Positions 12,001 to 23,096 of a stretch of DNA of 64,000 bases are shown here, one piece after another. The position numbers and the translations under genes were made by a program. The notes beneath the pieces are model-generated. The model was not told the DNA's origin and did no database searches. It saw only the letters and a program-made list of their open reading frames with translations. Position 1 is the stretch's first letter. The number at the start of each line of letters is the position of its first letter. Source of the DNA: Phoronis australis (taxonomy: Eukaryota; Phoronida; Phoronidae); assembly GCA_002633005.1 (NCBI GenBank), contig NMRA01000407.1, positions 347,162 to 411,161 on the forward strand, written 5' to 3'.

Positions 12001-15000
12001 AAAGTTCTGTGCTCGAATGAACACACTGCGCACTTGCCAGGTTCAGCTAAAATTTGGACGTAACCGGCCACTACTTGGGTAATCGCCCCGACTTCTGAAA
12101 TTTTTCAGTTCAAGCGCCTACTGCTTGGGTAACTGCATACCCCCATGTCTCAGGGTTTCCCAATTCAGGTGCCCAGAGCGTTAACTCGCGAGTTTACAGT
12201 ATTACCTGTATTATACGCAAAACAGGACTCGTGTGGGTCCCACCATCCCACTTAAGTTGTCAGCCCAGTTTGTGTGTAATCTCTCTTTATTGATTTCTCA
12301 AAGCTGCACACTGTGCAGTGCATGGTGTATTGGTCAGTAAGTTTTATGTCATTTTAAATTAACATCATTTCTCATTCTCTTGCAGAGAAGGTGCTGAGCC
12401 CAAAGGCCTCACTGAAGATGACATTTGGCGTGCCAAAAACATCTATGATTCGGCTTTCCATCCTGATACGAAAGAGAAAATGTTCATTTTGGGAAGGATG
12501 TCGGCTCAAGTTCCCATGAACATGACTATCACAGGTGCCATGATAACATTCTATAAGTATGTACTGAGACACACATTTTTATCACTTAAATAACATAGAA
12601 AATATATATCTGAAACTAAATAAGGCGATCCAGATCCTCCCAAGGATACTATTGTTTCAAGAAATGAAGAAATTCGGTAAATAAAACAACAAGAATGGAT
12701 CAACTGAAATTTGAAATTTTCGGATGTAACAACTTCCTTTATCAACAAAAACAGAAATAAAGTAAAATCAAACACAAAATGACAATTGACTAAGAAACTT
12801 GGTACAGGCTTCTATGCCTTCATGTTGAGGAATATTAGTGTATAAGCCTTCCATATAGCCTTGCCCTAAGAATTCGACGCATTTGTTCAGAAGAAACTTC
12901 CTTTAATAACCGTTTAAAAGAACTCAAGTACTATCTAATTCAACGTCATTTCCCTTTACATCTTATACACAAACAGTTTGACAAAGTCCGCTCAATTACT
13001 CGAAATGAATCTTTAAGAACTAAAACTAAAGGCAATACTACTAATAGAATACCTTTCATAACTATGTTCAATCCATGTTTAAACGGAATTAGCCACGTCT
13101 TCAAAAAACATCTTTCTACACTGCATATTTCCCCTCAAATGAAAAACCTATTTCCTCATCCCCCTATAATTTCTTGGAGAAAATGTAAAAATCTAAAAAA
13201 TTATTTAGTTAAAGCTAATATCGACAATATACACCAAACTGACAAACCTATTGGCAACACACAATGTAACAAAACTAGGTGTAAAATGTGTAACTTCATC
13301 AACGATAGCACTTTTTTCCAGTCTTCCCAAACCAATGAAAACTTTGAAATAAAACATTATTCTGATTGCACCACCAACAATATTATTTACCTTATAACTT
13401 GTAAAAAATGTTCTATCCAATACGTAGGACAAACTCAACATAATCTACAAACTCGGTTTCGTAATCATAGATTTAACATAATACATAAAAACATTTCTGA
13501 TACTATAGGTAATCATTTCAATTCCAAAAACCATAATATTCAAGATCTTTCTGTACAAATAATAGAAAAACTCCAACACCCCAGTACCCCTCACAGACTT
13601 AAAAGAGAACAATATTGGATAGACAAACTGAATACAATAGAACCTCATGGATTGAACATAAAAACTTCTTAAAATATGTCATTGAATTTTTTACGCAAAA
13701 ATGTATCATTTTCATTACACCATATCTTACATGTCAATTGTCATTTTGTGTTTGATTTTACTTTATTTCTGTTTTTGTTGATAAAGGAAGTTGTTACATC
13801 CGAAAATTTCAAATTTCAGTTGATCCATTCTTGTTGTTTTATTTACCGATTTATATCACTTAAAGAAACATTTAGTTTTTAATCACCTTATAGTTATAAA
13901 ATCAATTTATCAACCAGGGTACTTATCTACAAATATGGCCTCAAACCTTTCTATGCCGTTATGGAAGATGGTTTCCATCCCCAAATGTGATCCATGACAT
14001 TGGCATGTTAAAAAGAGTGTAATATTTAAAAACCTTCAGTTGTGACATGGTTGACCAACATTTTCAAAATACTCTCTTCCTCAATAGCGGATTTGCAGCG
14101 TAAACGAACTACGCATTGCGCATGTGCGAGTTACTTCCTGCGCGAAGGCTCATGGGATAGCTTGTGGTCAGGCATGTCTTGTGGAGGCTGGATAGTGTGT
14201 GCATTTGGAGTGATTTGCAAACTAAAAACCATGTTTCATTTTTTTGCTTTATAATACCAAGCAAGTCCTTTCTCTCGTTTGTAAACACAGCGTAGCTATG
14301 ATCAGTGACCGTGTGACCGAGGGCACCACTGTCGTCATGTTCAGCATTGGGGCTATCGGCGTTGATTTCGAAATCTCCGGTTTCAGAGAGTTGAGAGTTC
14401 TTGGGTTGCTTAACTTTTGTAGCTTTCGCCGTGGATATGCTAGAAACGTTAATTTTAAGAGGAAACTCCGTCGGAATGTTGTTTTCATACGTTTTTTTTC
14501 CACCAGGAAAATGTTCGCTGCACACATGATGGCCCCCAGGCAATTACATCGCACTGGATGCTGCAGGCATTCAGGGATGATAGCACATGCTCACAAAAAG
14601 TTACTCATTTCAAAATACAGCAAATAAAATCAAATGAACCATACATATAGGAACACGGAGTTATAATTAACACATACCACGACTCTGGATACAACTTAGT
14701 CAGCAAAACTTGAACAAATCGAGGAAAATCTGTCGCGGTTTGCTCGAGTTTCTCTCAGTTACCGGGTGCCATTTTGAGGAAGTTACGTGAAATTACGCAT
14801 GTTGACGAATAATAAGTCCAAGGGACACACATCTTACAAGTTTCACCCGATACGTTCTCATGCTATTTTATAAGTGTCGCACGCTAGCGTCACGCGCTTC
14901 GCTCAGTCTTGCGCTAACCTTTGCCTAACTTACGAGATTCAGTTGACATGCTTTGCGGTTATCGCGCACGCAGTGATAAAATTAACGGCAACCAAAAAAG

Positions 15001-18000
15001 TGAAGTTGTAATTCTTCGCCAAAGTCAACTTAATTCTCACAACTAAGCTTTATCAAAGATATGTATAGAAGTAGAAAGGACCAATGATGAAAGTAAGCGT
15101 GTTTTTAAATGATAGTTTTAAGTGTAGAATGTATTTTTGACGAGGTGAAAACTCGAAATCGGTAACCCGAATCCGGTCACGGCCCGTTTAAAATACACTG
15201 AAGTAACGAAATGAGTACAGAAAGCGAATGGAAGTATTGTAGCCTCTATATGGCCAACCGAGGGGCTACGTGTTGCCTTCTCAGTAGATGGCCCGCGTTG
15301 GTTTGAATGCGCTAAATCTCCCCTTATTCCCAGGTCTCCTAATGTTGTTTATCCAATTTTCACGAAGTTCTTGGTTTGCAGGGAACACATAAAAACCCAG
15401 ATTTTTATCTCTCTTGTTGTTTTGGAAGCAGCCAGGAACACAACAAGTGTAAGTTTTCTTCGCGCTCATACCGCGCATTATGCTTGTTACTATGGCTGCT
15501 TTCGAAATCCTGACCACAGCACCCACAATGCACCATTTTAACCTAATTTCAATATGGCGTCGCTGCAAATCCGCTATTGAACTCTGCTCTTTGGTGTTAG
15601 TTAAAAGCACTGTGCATGAATAACCTACTTTTCAAAATGCCAGCCTCTCATAATTATGCACCCACTTGTTGATGCACCCACATATTGATATGTGGCTGTT
15701 TTAGCTATACATGTTAACATGAGATGATGCTCTCAGAATTCATTATACTACCATTTTGTATACTTAGTGCCACAGAGAAATAATTTGTTTAGGTCATGTA
15801 CAGGTATAATTAGGATGAAATTAGAACACACCAAGTCTACAGCATCGAATTGAGCCACTAAAGCAACAAAATGTTCTTTACTCTGTCCATAGTTGAGTAA
15901 ATTTAGGATTTCTCATTGTCTTGACCTTAATTTAAAGAATCTGAAACAAACATGATGTTTATAAAAGTGGCACCTGTGGGATATAACGTGCCTGTATTTT
16001 TAGAACCAGTGTTCTTCACTGAATAATGGGCATCAAACTGGTTTTCAAAATGTGAACATGTTATATTCAACTATTGCCGACACCTGAATTAGCAGCTATT
16101 ACATGAAGTAATGCAAAGGACCCATGTGTGTTGCACCAGCTTGTTTCACATGATGTATCTGTCCTCTTGTGGCTCTATACTATAGGACCCCAGCTGCTGT
16201 GATATTTTGGCAGTGGACTAACCAGACTTTTAATGCTATAGTCAACTATACAAACAGAAGTGGACCTCACCCTGTAACAGTCAAGTGAGTACCTTTGATG
16301 ATAGGAAGGACTTTGAAGAGGTGACTGTGCTCCTCGTAAATGACTGTTAAGTACAAGTCAAAGTGCTTTGATATTTTACCTCCATGTACAATTCTTATGA
16401 CGTGTACAACTCTTAAGGCTTCTGACCACCTTCGTTACCAAGGTTTAAAATGTGTTAAGGTTATGTAGAACCTTATTGACAAGTCCATGCAGGTTTTTAG
16501 CCAAATTTCTGCGAAATTGTCAACTAATTAAAAAATTTATTTTTTATTTTACACCAATCGGCCATTAATTGGGTTTTCTTGCTAGACTGTGTTTTTGGTA
16601 AAAGAGGAAATGCATTTTCACAGCAAAACAAAGGTTTGATACCAAATTTCATTTGTTATGAATGTTCGAGGTGAAATATCAAAAATGGTTGTATGAATTC
16701 TCATTTGGTTTTTATTTTTTTAACTTTTGAATTTCTTCATTATAAATCATAAAAATATTTTTGATAGCCCCTCATGCATAAGTAGACTAAACAGTGTTTT
16801 GGAAAACACTACATAAATCATATTAATTGAAAGTTCCGTAAGAATCTAATCAGCTATTTTGGAGTAATGACGTTTGGATTTTTATAGGGTACTTCACATA
16901 ACTTTAAAGAACATTTTATGTAAAAAATATGAAAACTTAAACCTGAACCTATTTTAGAAATATGTGGTTTTTCACTGAAAAACATTATTTCAAGCTATTA
17001 GAGGCTAAGGGACTACAAATGTCCAGACACTATTTTCATGTGCATAATATTGGTAACGAAGTTAGACAGTTACCTTAAACAGCCCTGTCTGCGTATAATG
17101 CTCATGGAAACATGTTTGTTTCACTAGGACTTGCCAATTCCATCAGTACAGTAATTGTTTTGAAACTTTAGTTGCTGAAGGTGTTGAATAAGTTTGTTGG
17201 CTGTGTCACCTTTGTTGACCTAAAAAGTTTTAATTGACTGTCAGATGTAATCATCATCATGTGCCTCTTAAAATCCTATTGGTAGACTTATGTGATGTAT
17301 TTCCAGCTCAGACAATCTTGTGTTCAAACTGTGATTTCAGCCAGCTGGGTGTGTCTTACATAGCTGCCACTGGGGGCGCTGTGGGTACCGGTCTGTTTCT
17401 CAACAGAATGGTCAAGGTAATTTTTTCTTAGAGCTACTGGCAATAATTTTGTTGGTTTGACGGCCGTACCCTAACGGTGTTACAGCAGTTGTTTTGCAAG
17501 CTCACCATACATGAGCTGACTATAATATGTTATGTATAGAGTTTCTGTTTGATGAAATTACCCTTTATTTGTAACTATGTGCCAGTCCTTGAACTGTAGT
17601 ATTATAATATTATCATCTCAATGAGCTTGGTAACTGCATTTCATCATTCCTGTTCTTCTTTAATTGTTTAGCCTGCCTTTGATAAATTTTGTCTGGTTCT
17701 TCAAATGACTTCAAGTTCACATTAAGGTTTATTATAATAATCATCCTGGTTACACTGTCTTGTACTCTCAAACGAAACAATGTATGATTCTACTTCTGCA
17801 CTTGATTCTGGCAAAAACGCTCCGACCAGGTATTGATACAGTCTGCTTACACTTCAGCACATGTCTCCTTTGATTGGACGGTTTGTTCCCTTCGCCTGTG
17901 TTGCAGCCGGTAACTGCATCAACATACCCTGCATGAGGAGCAAGTGAGTCATTTTCATCAACTGATTTTCTTTTTTCTAGTTTAATCTTCAGGTATTATA

Positions 18001-21000
18001 GGAATTTAGGAAAACATCCAGATTTGGTCAATTCAGAACATCATTTCTCAGAAATGGCTGTTTGAATTTTATTTACCCTTTCTTACATCAGTGCCTCTCT
18101 TAATTATGTCATTTTCATTGCTGTAAGTACTGAGTCTCTCACTATTTATCATCTTTTTATTTAATTTCATTTCTCCTAGTCTTATTTCATCATCTTTCAT
18201 CATTAATTTATTAATTATCTACTTTCTCAACCTGTCTTAATTGTGGCTTTGCTATCTGTATTTAAATATTGTTTAACTATTTTTTTGTATTTTATTGTAC
18301 TGTGCTCTATTACATCCTGTTGTTGAGGGCCCTCTTGGAAAGCATTGTTAACATTGAAGAGGCCACACTCATTTTAAATATTACAATAAATAAATAAAGT
18401 TGGGATCACTTCAATTGTTGGAATTACCATTCAATATTAGGACTGTATCGCGTCAAAATGTTTTGTTTTGTTCTGGTCCAGTTATCACCCGCAGTTATTG
18501 GTGCTTGTTTTTTATGAACCTCGGCGTAGAAGTATTTACAAGTTTATCTTTTATTTACAAGTTTATCTTTTGTTTGAAAATATTATAAAATCCCATGAAA
18601 ACAGTTTGCAGGAAATGTCAGAATTAACAAAATGTCATTTATTTAGAAAACATTACCAATCGCAAATAGTGGAAGATTGATATTACATGCATTGAGTTAT
18701 ACCTCTTAAAACTAAAGATGGACCAAACCAAAATTACGCTCATCGACCCGGATTCCTTGGTTCTAAAGCGTGCCCACTGCAGCCATATCTTGTCATGACA
18801 TCGTGCTCCTTATTTCTTGCAATCTAATACTATACTACTTACTGATGATGTCTTAATATTGTCATCAGTGTAGTACGCATTCACTGACGTTATACCGCAA
18901 GTCTTCTCGCACTACCCACATAGAATGAATACAGGGCTAACACAGATTACCCCTATCATTCTCAAGCGACTCAGTCAACCCAACACCTTGCCCTTATGTT
19001 CTCAGCTGATTGTTATTCAGTTACAGTTCATAGCGCTCTATTAGCTCAATGAATACCTGTGAATGATAATCAGGAATAATCTCACTCCTCTCTAAAAACA
19101 ATCTGATTGTGACTCCATCTTAAATGTGGCTAACACGTAGTCATATTTTGTAGAGAACTTGTAGAGGGCATCCCTGTGTATGACGTTGATGGCAACTTGA
19201 TTGGAGATTCACGCAGAGCAGCTAGATCAGCCATTGCACAGGTGGTCGTGTCACGAATTCTAATGGCCGTCCCGGGCATGAGTAAGTGGAGAGCCATACA
19301 AGGAAGCTTAGTAATAATACCCATAATTCAAACATATTACATTAAATACAAAGGCTCAAGACTGTCAAAATCTTCTCAAGACTTAATTAAATAATCATAT
19401 TGAAGTTGAAAGTTAAAGCGTGACACACAGTTCGTTAATTTCCGAGTCACCCCTCTCATGTCACGATTGCATAGTTTTGGCAATGTTATTGCTCAAAGCT
19501 GCAGAATGCTATAAACATTGATATAATACAGGCCATTCATACAGATATTCTGTGTTCTAAACTCGTTACAGAAAAAAAATCTTGGCAAAAGTTTCAAATT
19601 TTGAAATTTCCTTATTTTGACGTTTAGGGAGATACAAAATCTTAATATTGATATCTTGAGTTCTAGAGTCTGCTTCATGAAAGGTGATTAAGAACTAAGC
19701 AGGAAATGTAGTCTTGATGTTCCACACAACTGTAAAATTTAATCTCATTTAAAAGTATACTAAAACTCGTTTTGAGGATTTTAACCAATCTTCGTGCTGC
19801 CACTTGCTAATGCATCATTGGCATCGATCTTGAAAGATAAAGCAGGAATCAACTAAAAATTCATACCCCTATCTTACAAAATGGACATTATGGTCCTTGG
19901 TGGGTGTTTTTTCCCACAGTTGCCGTGTAATTTGCTAAAAGCATAGGTCACGCTTGCCAGTTAAGCAAAATTTGAAAGTTTTCGTATTTTCCTCTAAACG
20001 TTTTGAGGGTTGTCGAGTGTTCAGAGCATTATTTTGTTGCAGAGGACTGGATAGTAAAGATGTTTTTAGGATTTGGTATCCTTTTAAGCAAAAGTACAAA
20101 GTTTTTGACAATATTACAAGATCAATTCAGCCATTGTGAAGTGGGAGGGCAAGACCAAATTAACTTTAATAAAACTTAATCACTTCTAATGAATTGGTCT
20201 TCTGGAAGGTTGGAAGTTAAACCTCAGTTGAGCTTGCTATTTCCCAGCAGGCTCGATACTTAATGAAACTTTCCGTCATTCAAAAATTCACTTGAAACTC
20301 GAAAAGTGATGCACTTGTTATTTTCGTTGTTTTCAAGCCATACCACCTCTGATAATGAACCGCTTAGATAAAGTAATGCGCTTGTTATTATCGTTGTTCT
20401 CAAGCCATACCACCTCTGATAATGAACCGCTTAGATAAAGTAATGCACTTGTTATTATCGTTGTTTTCAAGCCATACCACCTCTGACAATGAACCGCTTA
20501 GATAAAGTAATGCACATGTTATTATCGTTGTTTTCAAGCCATACCACCTCTGATAATGAACCGCTTAGATAAAGGAGCATTCATGAAGAAATATCCTTGG
20601 ATGAGTGCACCCATGCAGATCATGATGATTGGTTTCATGTGAGTACATCTTGCCTGATCTATTGATACACAATATCAAACAAGCTATATAGTGCCCAATT
20701 TACAATTGGTCATTTTTTACTCCATGAAGTGTTGTATTGGTGAGTTGCCATGCTGTGTTGCGATAGATGAAGTGTGAGGTGCATTCCATAGCGCTAGTTT
20801 CATGCAAGTATCGCCAGATTACGCAAGATCACATTGAGCCATGGGAGTCAAAGGTGGTGAGACTGGAATGTTGAATTACTGAATAAACGAAGTTTCCACT
20901 CTATAAGTCGGTAGGTTTGTCACCGCAATTGTCTCGGAAATGTTTTGCACCAGTGTTGATAGAGTTGTTTATTATTCTGTGACAACATCTCCTCTGTTGA

Positions 21001-22301
21001 CCAACTTCATTTAACTTACTGATAGCGTGCCATACCTTATCAATCTTATTAAAGTACCATCAATATTCTATTGATGATCTAGTTTATTGCTTATAAAATG
21101 ACTTTCAGGAATGTGAATCTGCTTTGTGTTCAAGTTGCAATATAAGTTTTGATATCACACTGTCAGTTAAACTGCCTATAAACTCTCCTCCCTTCAGGGA
21201 AATTAACTTTTCATTTAGACAACTTATCATTTTGAAAGTGGTCTCTCAAGTTGTTCTTTAGCCAAATTGGAGATGTTTCCTGGATTTCTGTATTGCTGAC
21301 AGTTTGTTATTGCGCGAGACTAGACTCTACAAGTTGGCTTGTCACATCATGAGGTTTTACGTGTTGAACATGGTGTGAACCAATAACCAACTGTCAGCTC
21401 TGTGCAAGTCATGTCTAGTCTGAGTAATGAACAAGATGAGATCAATTTCATAACGATAAGTAGTCTACCGGTATATCAAATGTTGGCTTCTTGAATGGAA
21501 TGAGGGATTGTAGCCATGTTAAATGAACATCACCTGGTATTTATTGTTTTACATTGATAAACTTTGCCACTGTTAAGTTAGCATTTTGTTGCACTAAACT
21601 TTTTGAACATGAATTTTATCATTTGTCATAATGATGACTATTGTGGTGTACATTAAATGTCTGATAACATTTTAATTATTTTATGCACTTTATCATAATG
21701 ATGACTGTTGTGGTGTACATTAAATGTCTGATAACATTTTAATTATTTTATGCACTTTATCATAATGATGACTGTTGTGGTGTACATTAAATGTCTGATA
21801 ACATTTTAATTATTTTATGCACTTTATCACTTTACTGAGTGCTCATCTATATTTCAGCTTGGTATTCATGACTCCTGGCTGCTGCGCTTTGTTTCCACAG
21901 AAGAGGTTTGTCTTTCACACTTTGTAACCTATATAGTTTCTGAATTGAAATCATAATCCAATAGACATTTTTGACATGTCAGTCAAGCTATTAATTCCAG
22001 CCTATCTTATACATGCAAAAACCACCAAAAAAGCTGTGACAATTGAGACATCCCTGTGATGTTTTGAAAATTTTGAGATGTGACAAATTATGACTTGCCA
22101 TGAGGCATAAATTCATTCTCTGCCTTTTGTAAAAGTATTTTCTGCTCACCAGTATATAGGTGAAAGCACGTTTATTTGTAAATTTTCTTCACTGTTTTTC
22201 ACAGCTCCATGAGTGTATCACATCTTGAGCACGATCTACAAGACAAGATCAAGACATTAGGGACCTCTATTGATAGAGTTTACTTCAACAAAGGTTTATG
22301 A
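9019..22301 (+). CDS. SFXN1: Sideroflexin (SFXN1/3 type), complete, 10 coding exons
   Basis: Coding exons are 9019-9037, 9720-9885, 12386-12556, 16186-16284, 17341-17416, 17858-17943, 19154-19281, 20539-20638, 21858-21905 and 22205-22301. They sum to 990 nt, giving 329 aa plus TGA; human SFXN1 is 322 aa. Sideroflexins are inner mitochondrial membrane carriers, and SFXN1 and SFXN3 transport serine for one-carbon metabolism. Family signatures seen: [18 protein letters not shown] at the N terminus, [10 protein letters not shown], then [23 protein letters not shown], the [12 protein letters not shown] membrane segment, [34 protein letters not shown] and the C-terminal RVYFNKGL. All introns have GT-AG borders in matching phase. 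The start sits just after an acceptor at 9011-9012, so a 5' UTR exon lies upstream, probably near 8.6-8.9 kb. The exon 8 acceptor is tandemly duplicated (see separate entry). Whether it is SFXN1 or SFXN3 cannot be settled here; a single pre-duplication orthologue of both is likely. Confidence 0.95.
9240..9470. repeat. Dispersed repeat shared with 41400-41620
   Basis: This intron 1 stretch shares landmarks in the same order with 41400-41620. These are ccccatca, aaaagttc, a block ending ctaggggccgtcaaatg, gaactTgg, then actcatttgcataaaccat. The two copies are diverged and non-coding. Class unknown. Confidence 0.5.
10691..10990 (+). repeat. 33-bp minisatellite, about 9 copies, in sideroflexin intron 2
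   Basis: The unit starts atggtcctacataatggaaa and continues cgattgtcaaggc, 33 bp in all. About nine copies run in tandem with mostly single-base differences (cga/caa, aagg/cagg/caga). Because 33 is a multiple of three, several frames stay open on both strands; these are artefacts of the repeat. The phrase ggtcctacataa is the inverse of ttatgtaggacc at about 10304-10315, so the unit may have arisen from that adjoining repeat. Confidence 0.9.
12674..13849 (+). mobile_element. Penelope-like retroelement, 5'-truncated, with GIY-YIG endonuclease
   Basis: A frame open from about 12841 to a stop at 13672 reads in through [13 protein letters not shown], a motif typical of the reverse transcriptase C-terminal part of Penelope-like elements. 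It continues through a linker with CNKTRCKMC to a GIY-YIG nuclease domain ([10 protein letters not shown], then [19 protein letters not shown], with EQYWIDKL near the end). Penelope-like elements are unusual retrotransposons that use a GIY-YIG rather than a restriction-like or APE endonuclease. The first 117 bp (12674-12790) are an exact inverted copy of the 3' tail (13733-13849), a structure known from Penelope insertions. The catalytic reverse transcriptase core is missing, so the copy is dead on arrival but recent. It sits in sideroflexin intron 3, about 120 bp after the exon 3 donor. Confidence 0.88.
12841..13672 (+). pseudogene. Truncated Penelope-like polyprotein: RT C-terminus plus GIY-YIG domain
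   Basis: About 277 codons are open, the last 202 from the methionine at 13064. The region is A+T- and lysine/asparagine-rich, unlike the host exons. Domain order is RT C-terminal helices, a Cys-rich linker and a GIY-YIG nuclease with the YVGQT core. The frame is intact, yet it starts inside the element body with no reverse transcriptase palm, so it is a truncation product of target-primed reverse transcription rather than a working gene. Confidence 0.8.
14109..14543 (-). pseudogene. THAP domain C-terminal half plus linker of the same transposon
   Basis: The frame opens with [20 protein letters not shown] and then an IPTEFP block equivalent to the AVPTxF end of THAP domains. A serine- and acid-rich linker of about 100 residues without recognisable transposase motifs follows. 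The open frame ends close to the left inverted repeat. Confidence 0.6.
15281..15469 (-). pseudogene. THAP domain, N-terminal half, of the 14.1-15.6 kb transposon
   Basis: The reading frame from ATG at 15469 gives a start followed by [15 protein letters not shown], then GFYVFP and a WINNIRR segment. These are the first Cys pair, the hydrophobic FxxFP and the conserved Trp of the C2CH THAP fold. The His/Cys of the second half lie about 750 bp downstream on the same strand (CSEHF), implying an intron or a deletion between them. No transposase body follows within the element. Confidence 0.7.
15960..16080. repeat. Small inverted dispersed repeat, related to 41640-41745
   Basis: A block with gatataacgtgcctgtatt, a tagaaccagt segment and a ttcactgaataatgggcatc segment is followed by an inverted partner (actggttttcaaaatgtgaa, then catgttatattc). 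A similar arrangement occurs at 41640-41745, and part of it at about 59260-59340. It looks like a short MITE family with several copies in the window. Confidence 0.5.
16430..17080. repeat. Dispersed repeat, inverted relative to 10300-10600
   Basis: The left part repeats ttatgtagaacc close to ttatgtaggacc at 10304. The middle contains gatagcccctcatgcat and gttttggaaaac, the inverse of atgagggactatc and ttctccaaaacg at 10350-10420. Both lie in sideroflexin introns. There is no coding content, and the repeat class is unknown. Confidence 0.4.
20308..20574 (+). repeat. 67-bp tandem duplication (x4) spanning a splice acceptor and exon start
   Basis: Four near-identical 67-bp units end at 20574. 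Each contains the intron 7 polypyrimidine/AG end (ttgttttcaag) and the first 36 bases of sideroflexin exon 8 (ccataccacctctgataatg, then aaccgcttagataaag). The acceptor G falls at 20337, 20404, 20471 and 20538. Only the last copy runs on into the rest of the exon, and the exon phase requires it. Reading on from any upstream acceptor meets a TAA in the next copy or shifts frame. The exon part encodes conserved sideroflexin residues ([11 protein letters not shown]), so the exon edge was the source of the repeat. Confidence 0.92.
21624..21830 (+). repeat. About 67-bp tandem repeat, 3 copies, in sideroflexin intron 8
   Basis: The unit begins aatgatgactgttgtggtgt and continues through acattaaatgtctg to atgcactttatcat. 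Successive copies start at 21631, 21697 and 21764. The third copy ends close to the exon 9 acceptor at 21857 but does not include it. Copies differ by one or two bases. Confidence 0.85.
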
Positions 22302-22578
22302 AGCAACTGACTGATAAAAAAGAAAGTAAAGGAGACAGTGTACTTTGATACTCATTGCTGCAAAACATAGTACATGATTTCACATTATGACAACTGACTA
22401 GTCCTTGACCAATTCTGAAGAAAATGGATATTATTTAAAAAGATTGAATGCATAGCTGAACCACATTGTAACAAACTCCCAGGTCTGTTTTAAAACATAT
22501 TCTATTTCACTGTCCATGTATAATACAGTACAGTTAGCTTGGGCCTTTTGGAATGGAATGTTATTAGCAGGCAAGGGT

Positions 22579-23096
22579 AACAGTATGGCTGTCCATGGTT
22601 ACACAGTGACATTCGCGAATCTTACTGTATTTACCTACAATACTGCAATATCTGCCGAGTACTTTTGTATCCTTGTTTTCGTGCCATGGAAGTTCCACGC
22701 GTTCTTTGTTGATGCCATATTCTTTTCAAGTTTTTCTCAGCTGCATTACTATATTCGATCTTTCAATGGCAACGGAGTATTACTGCTATGCTGTGGGCTG
22801 CAACTACAACCAAAGAAAGTTGGATAAATTTTACAAATCTATTTATGGTGTTGTTTTAAAAGGTCTTCACCTTCCTGACACCAATCAAAGACAAGAAAAT
22901 GTGGAGCTAGTGGATGAAACAAGTTCGTTTTTTTGTAATTGGACGGAATCCCCTTTCTTGAAGATCCCCTTTCAGTTCCAATACTTGACATGACCTGTGA
23001 AAATGTGCCTGACATTCCAAAACTAACCACACACTTTCTTACCTCCGGGACAAAGTACAGTTCTACCGTAGATTAATCCAGGACGGCCATATTAGG
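22579..23096 (+). mobile_element. THAP-domain transposon remnant with degenerate inverted ends
   Basis: The left end (acagtatggctgtccatggt) and the inverted right end (around ccaggacggccatatta at 23078-23094) match imperfectly. The interior aligns with the element at 29137-29542 over about 250 bp. From about 22760 a frame reads MATEYYCYAVGCNYNQRK, a degraded THAP start (paired Cys followed by a basic loop). The frame then drifts and stops at 22991, so no working transposase exists. Confidence 0.65.

Larger units (their letters stand above)
14082..15579 (-). mobile_element. THAP-domain DNA transposon, P-element-like, 1.5 kb, likely internally deleted
   Basis: The ends are perfect 19-bp inverted repeats, caatagcggatttgcagcg at 14082-14100 and its reverse complement at 15561-15579. 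A subterminal inverted match (gtggtcagg near 14164 and cctgaccac near 15511) lies inside each end. On the minus strand the element encodes the two halves of a THAP zinc-binding domain. The N-terminal half starts at 15469 and carries CCVPGC, FYVFP and W; the C-terminal half is at about 14470-14540 and carries CSEHF, then an IPTEFP motif. THAP domains are the DNA-binding part of P-element and Kolobok transposases. No catalytic RNase-H-like region is visible, so this is a non-autonomous remnant. It lies in sideroflexin intron 3. An 8-bp target duplication was sought but only an imperfect one (actctctt/actctgct, offset) is seen. Confidence 0.78.

Noticed and set aside
14244-14627. 127-codon + strand frame
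   Set aside because: It is the shadow of the minus-strand THAP fragment, which has recognisable domain motifs.
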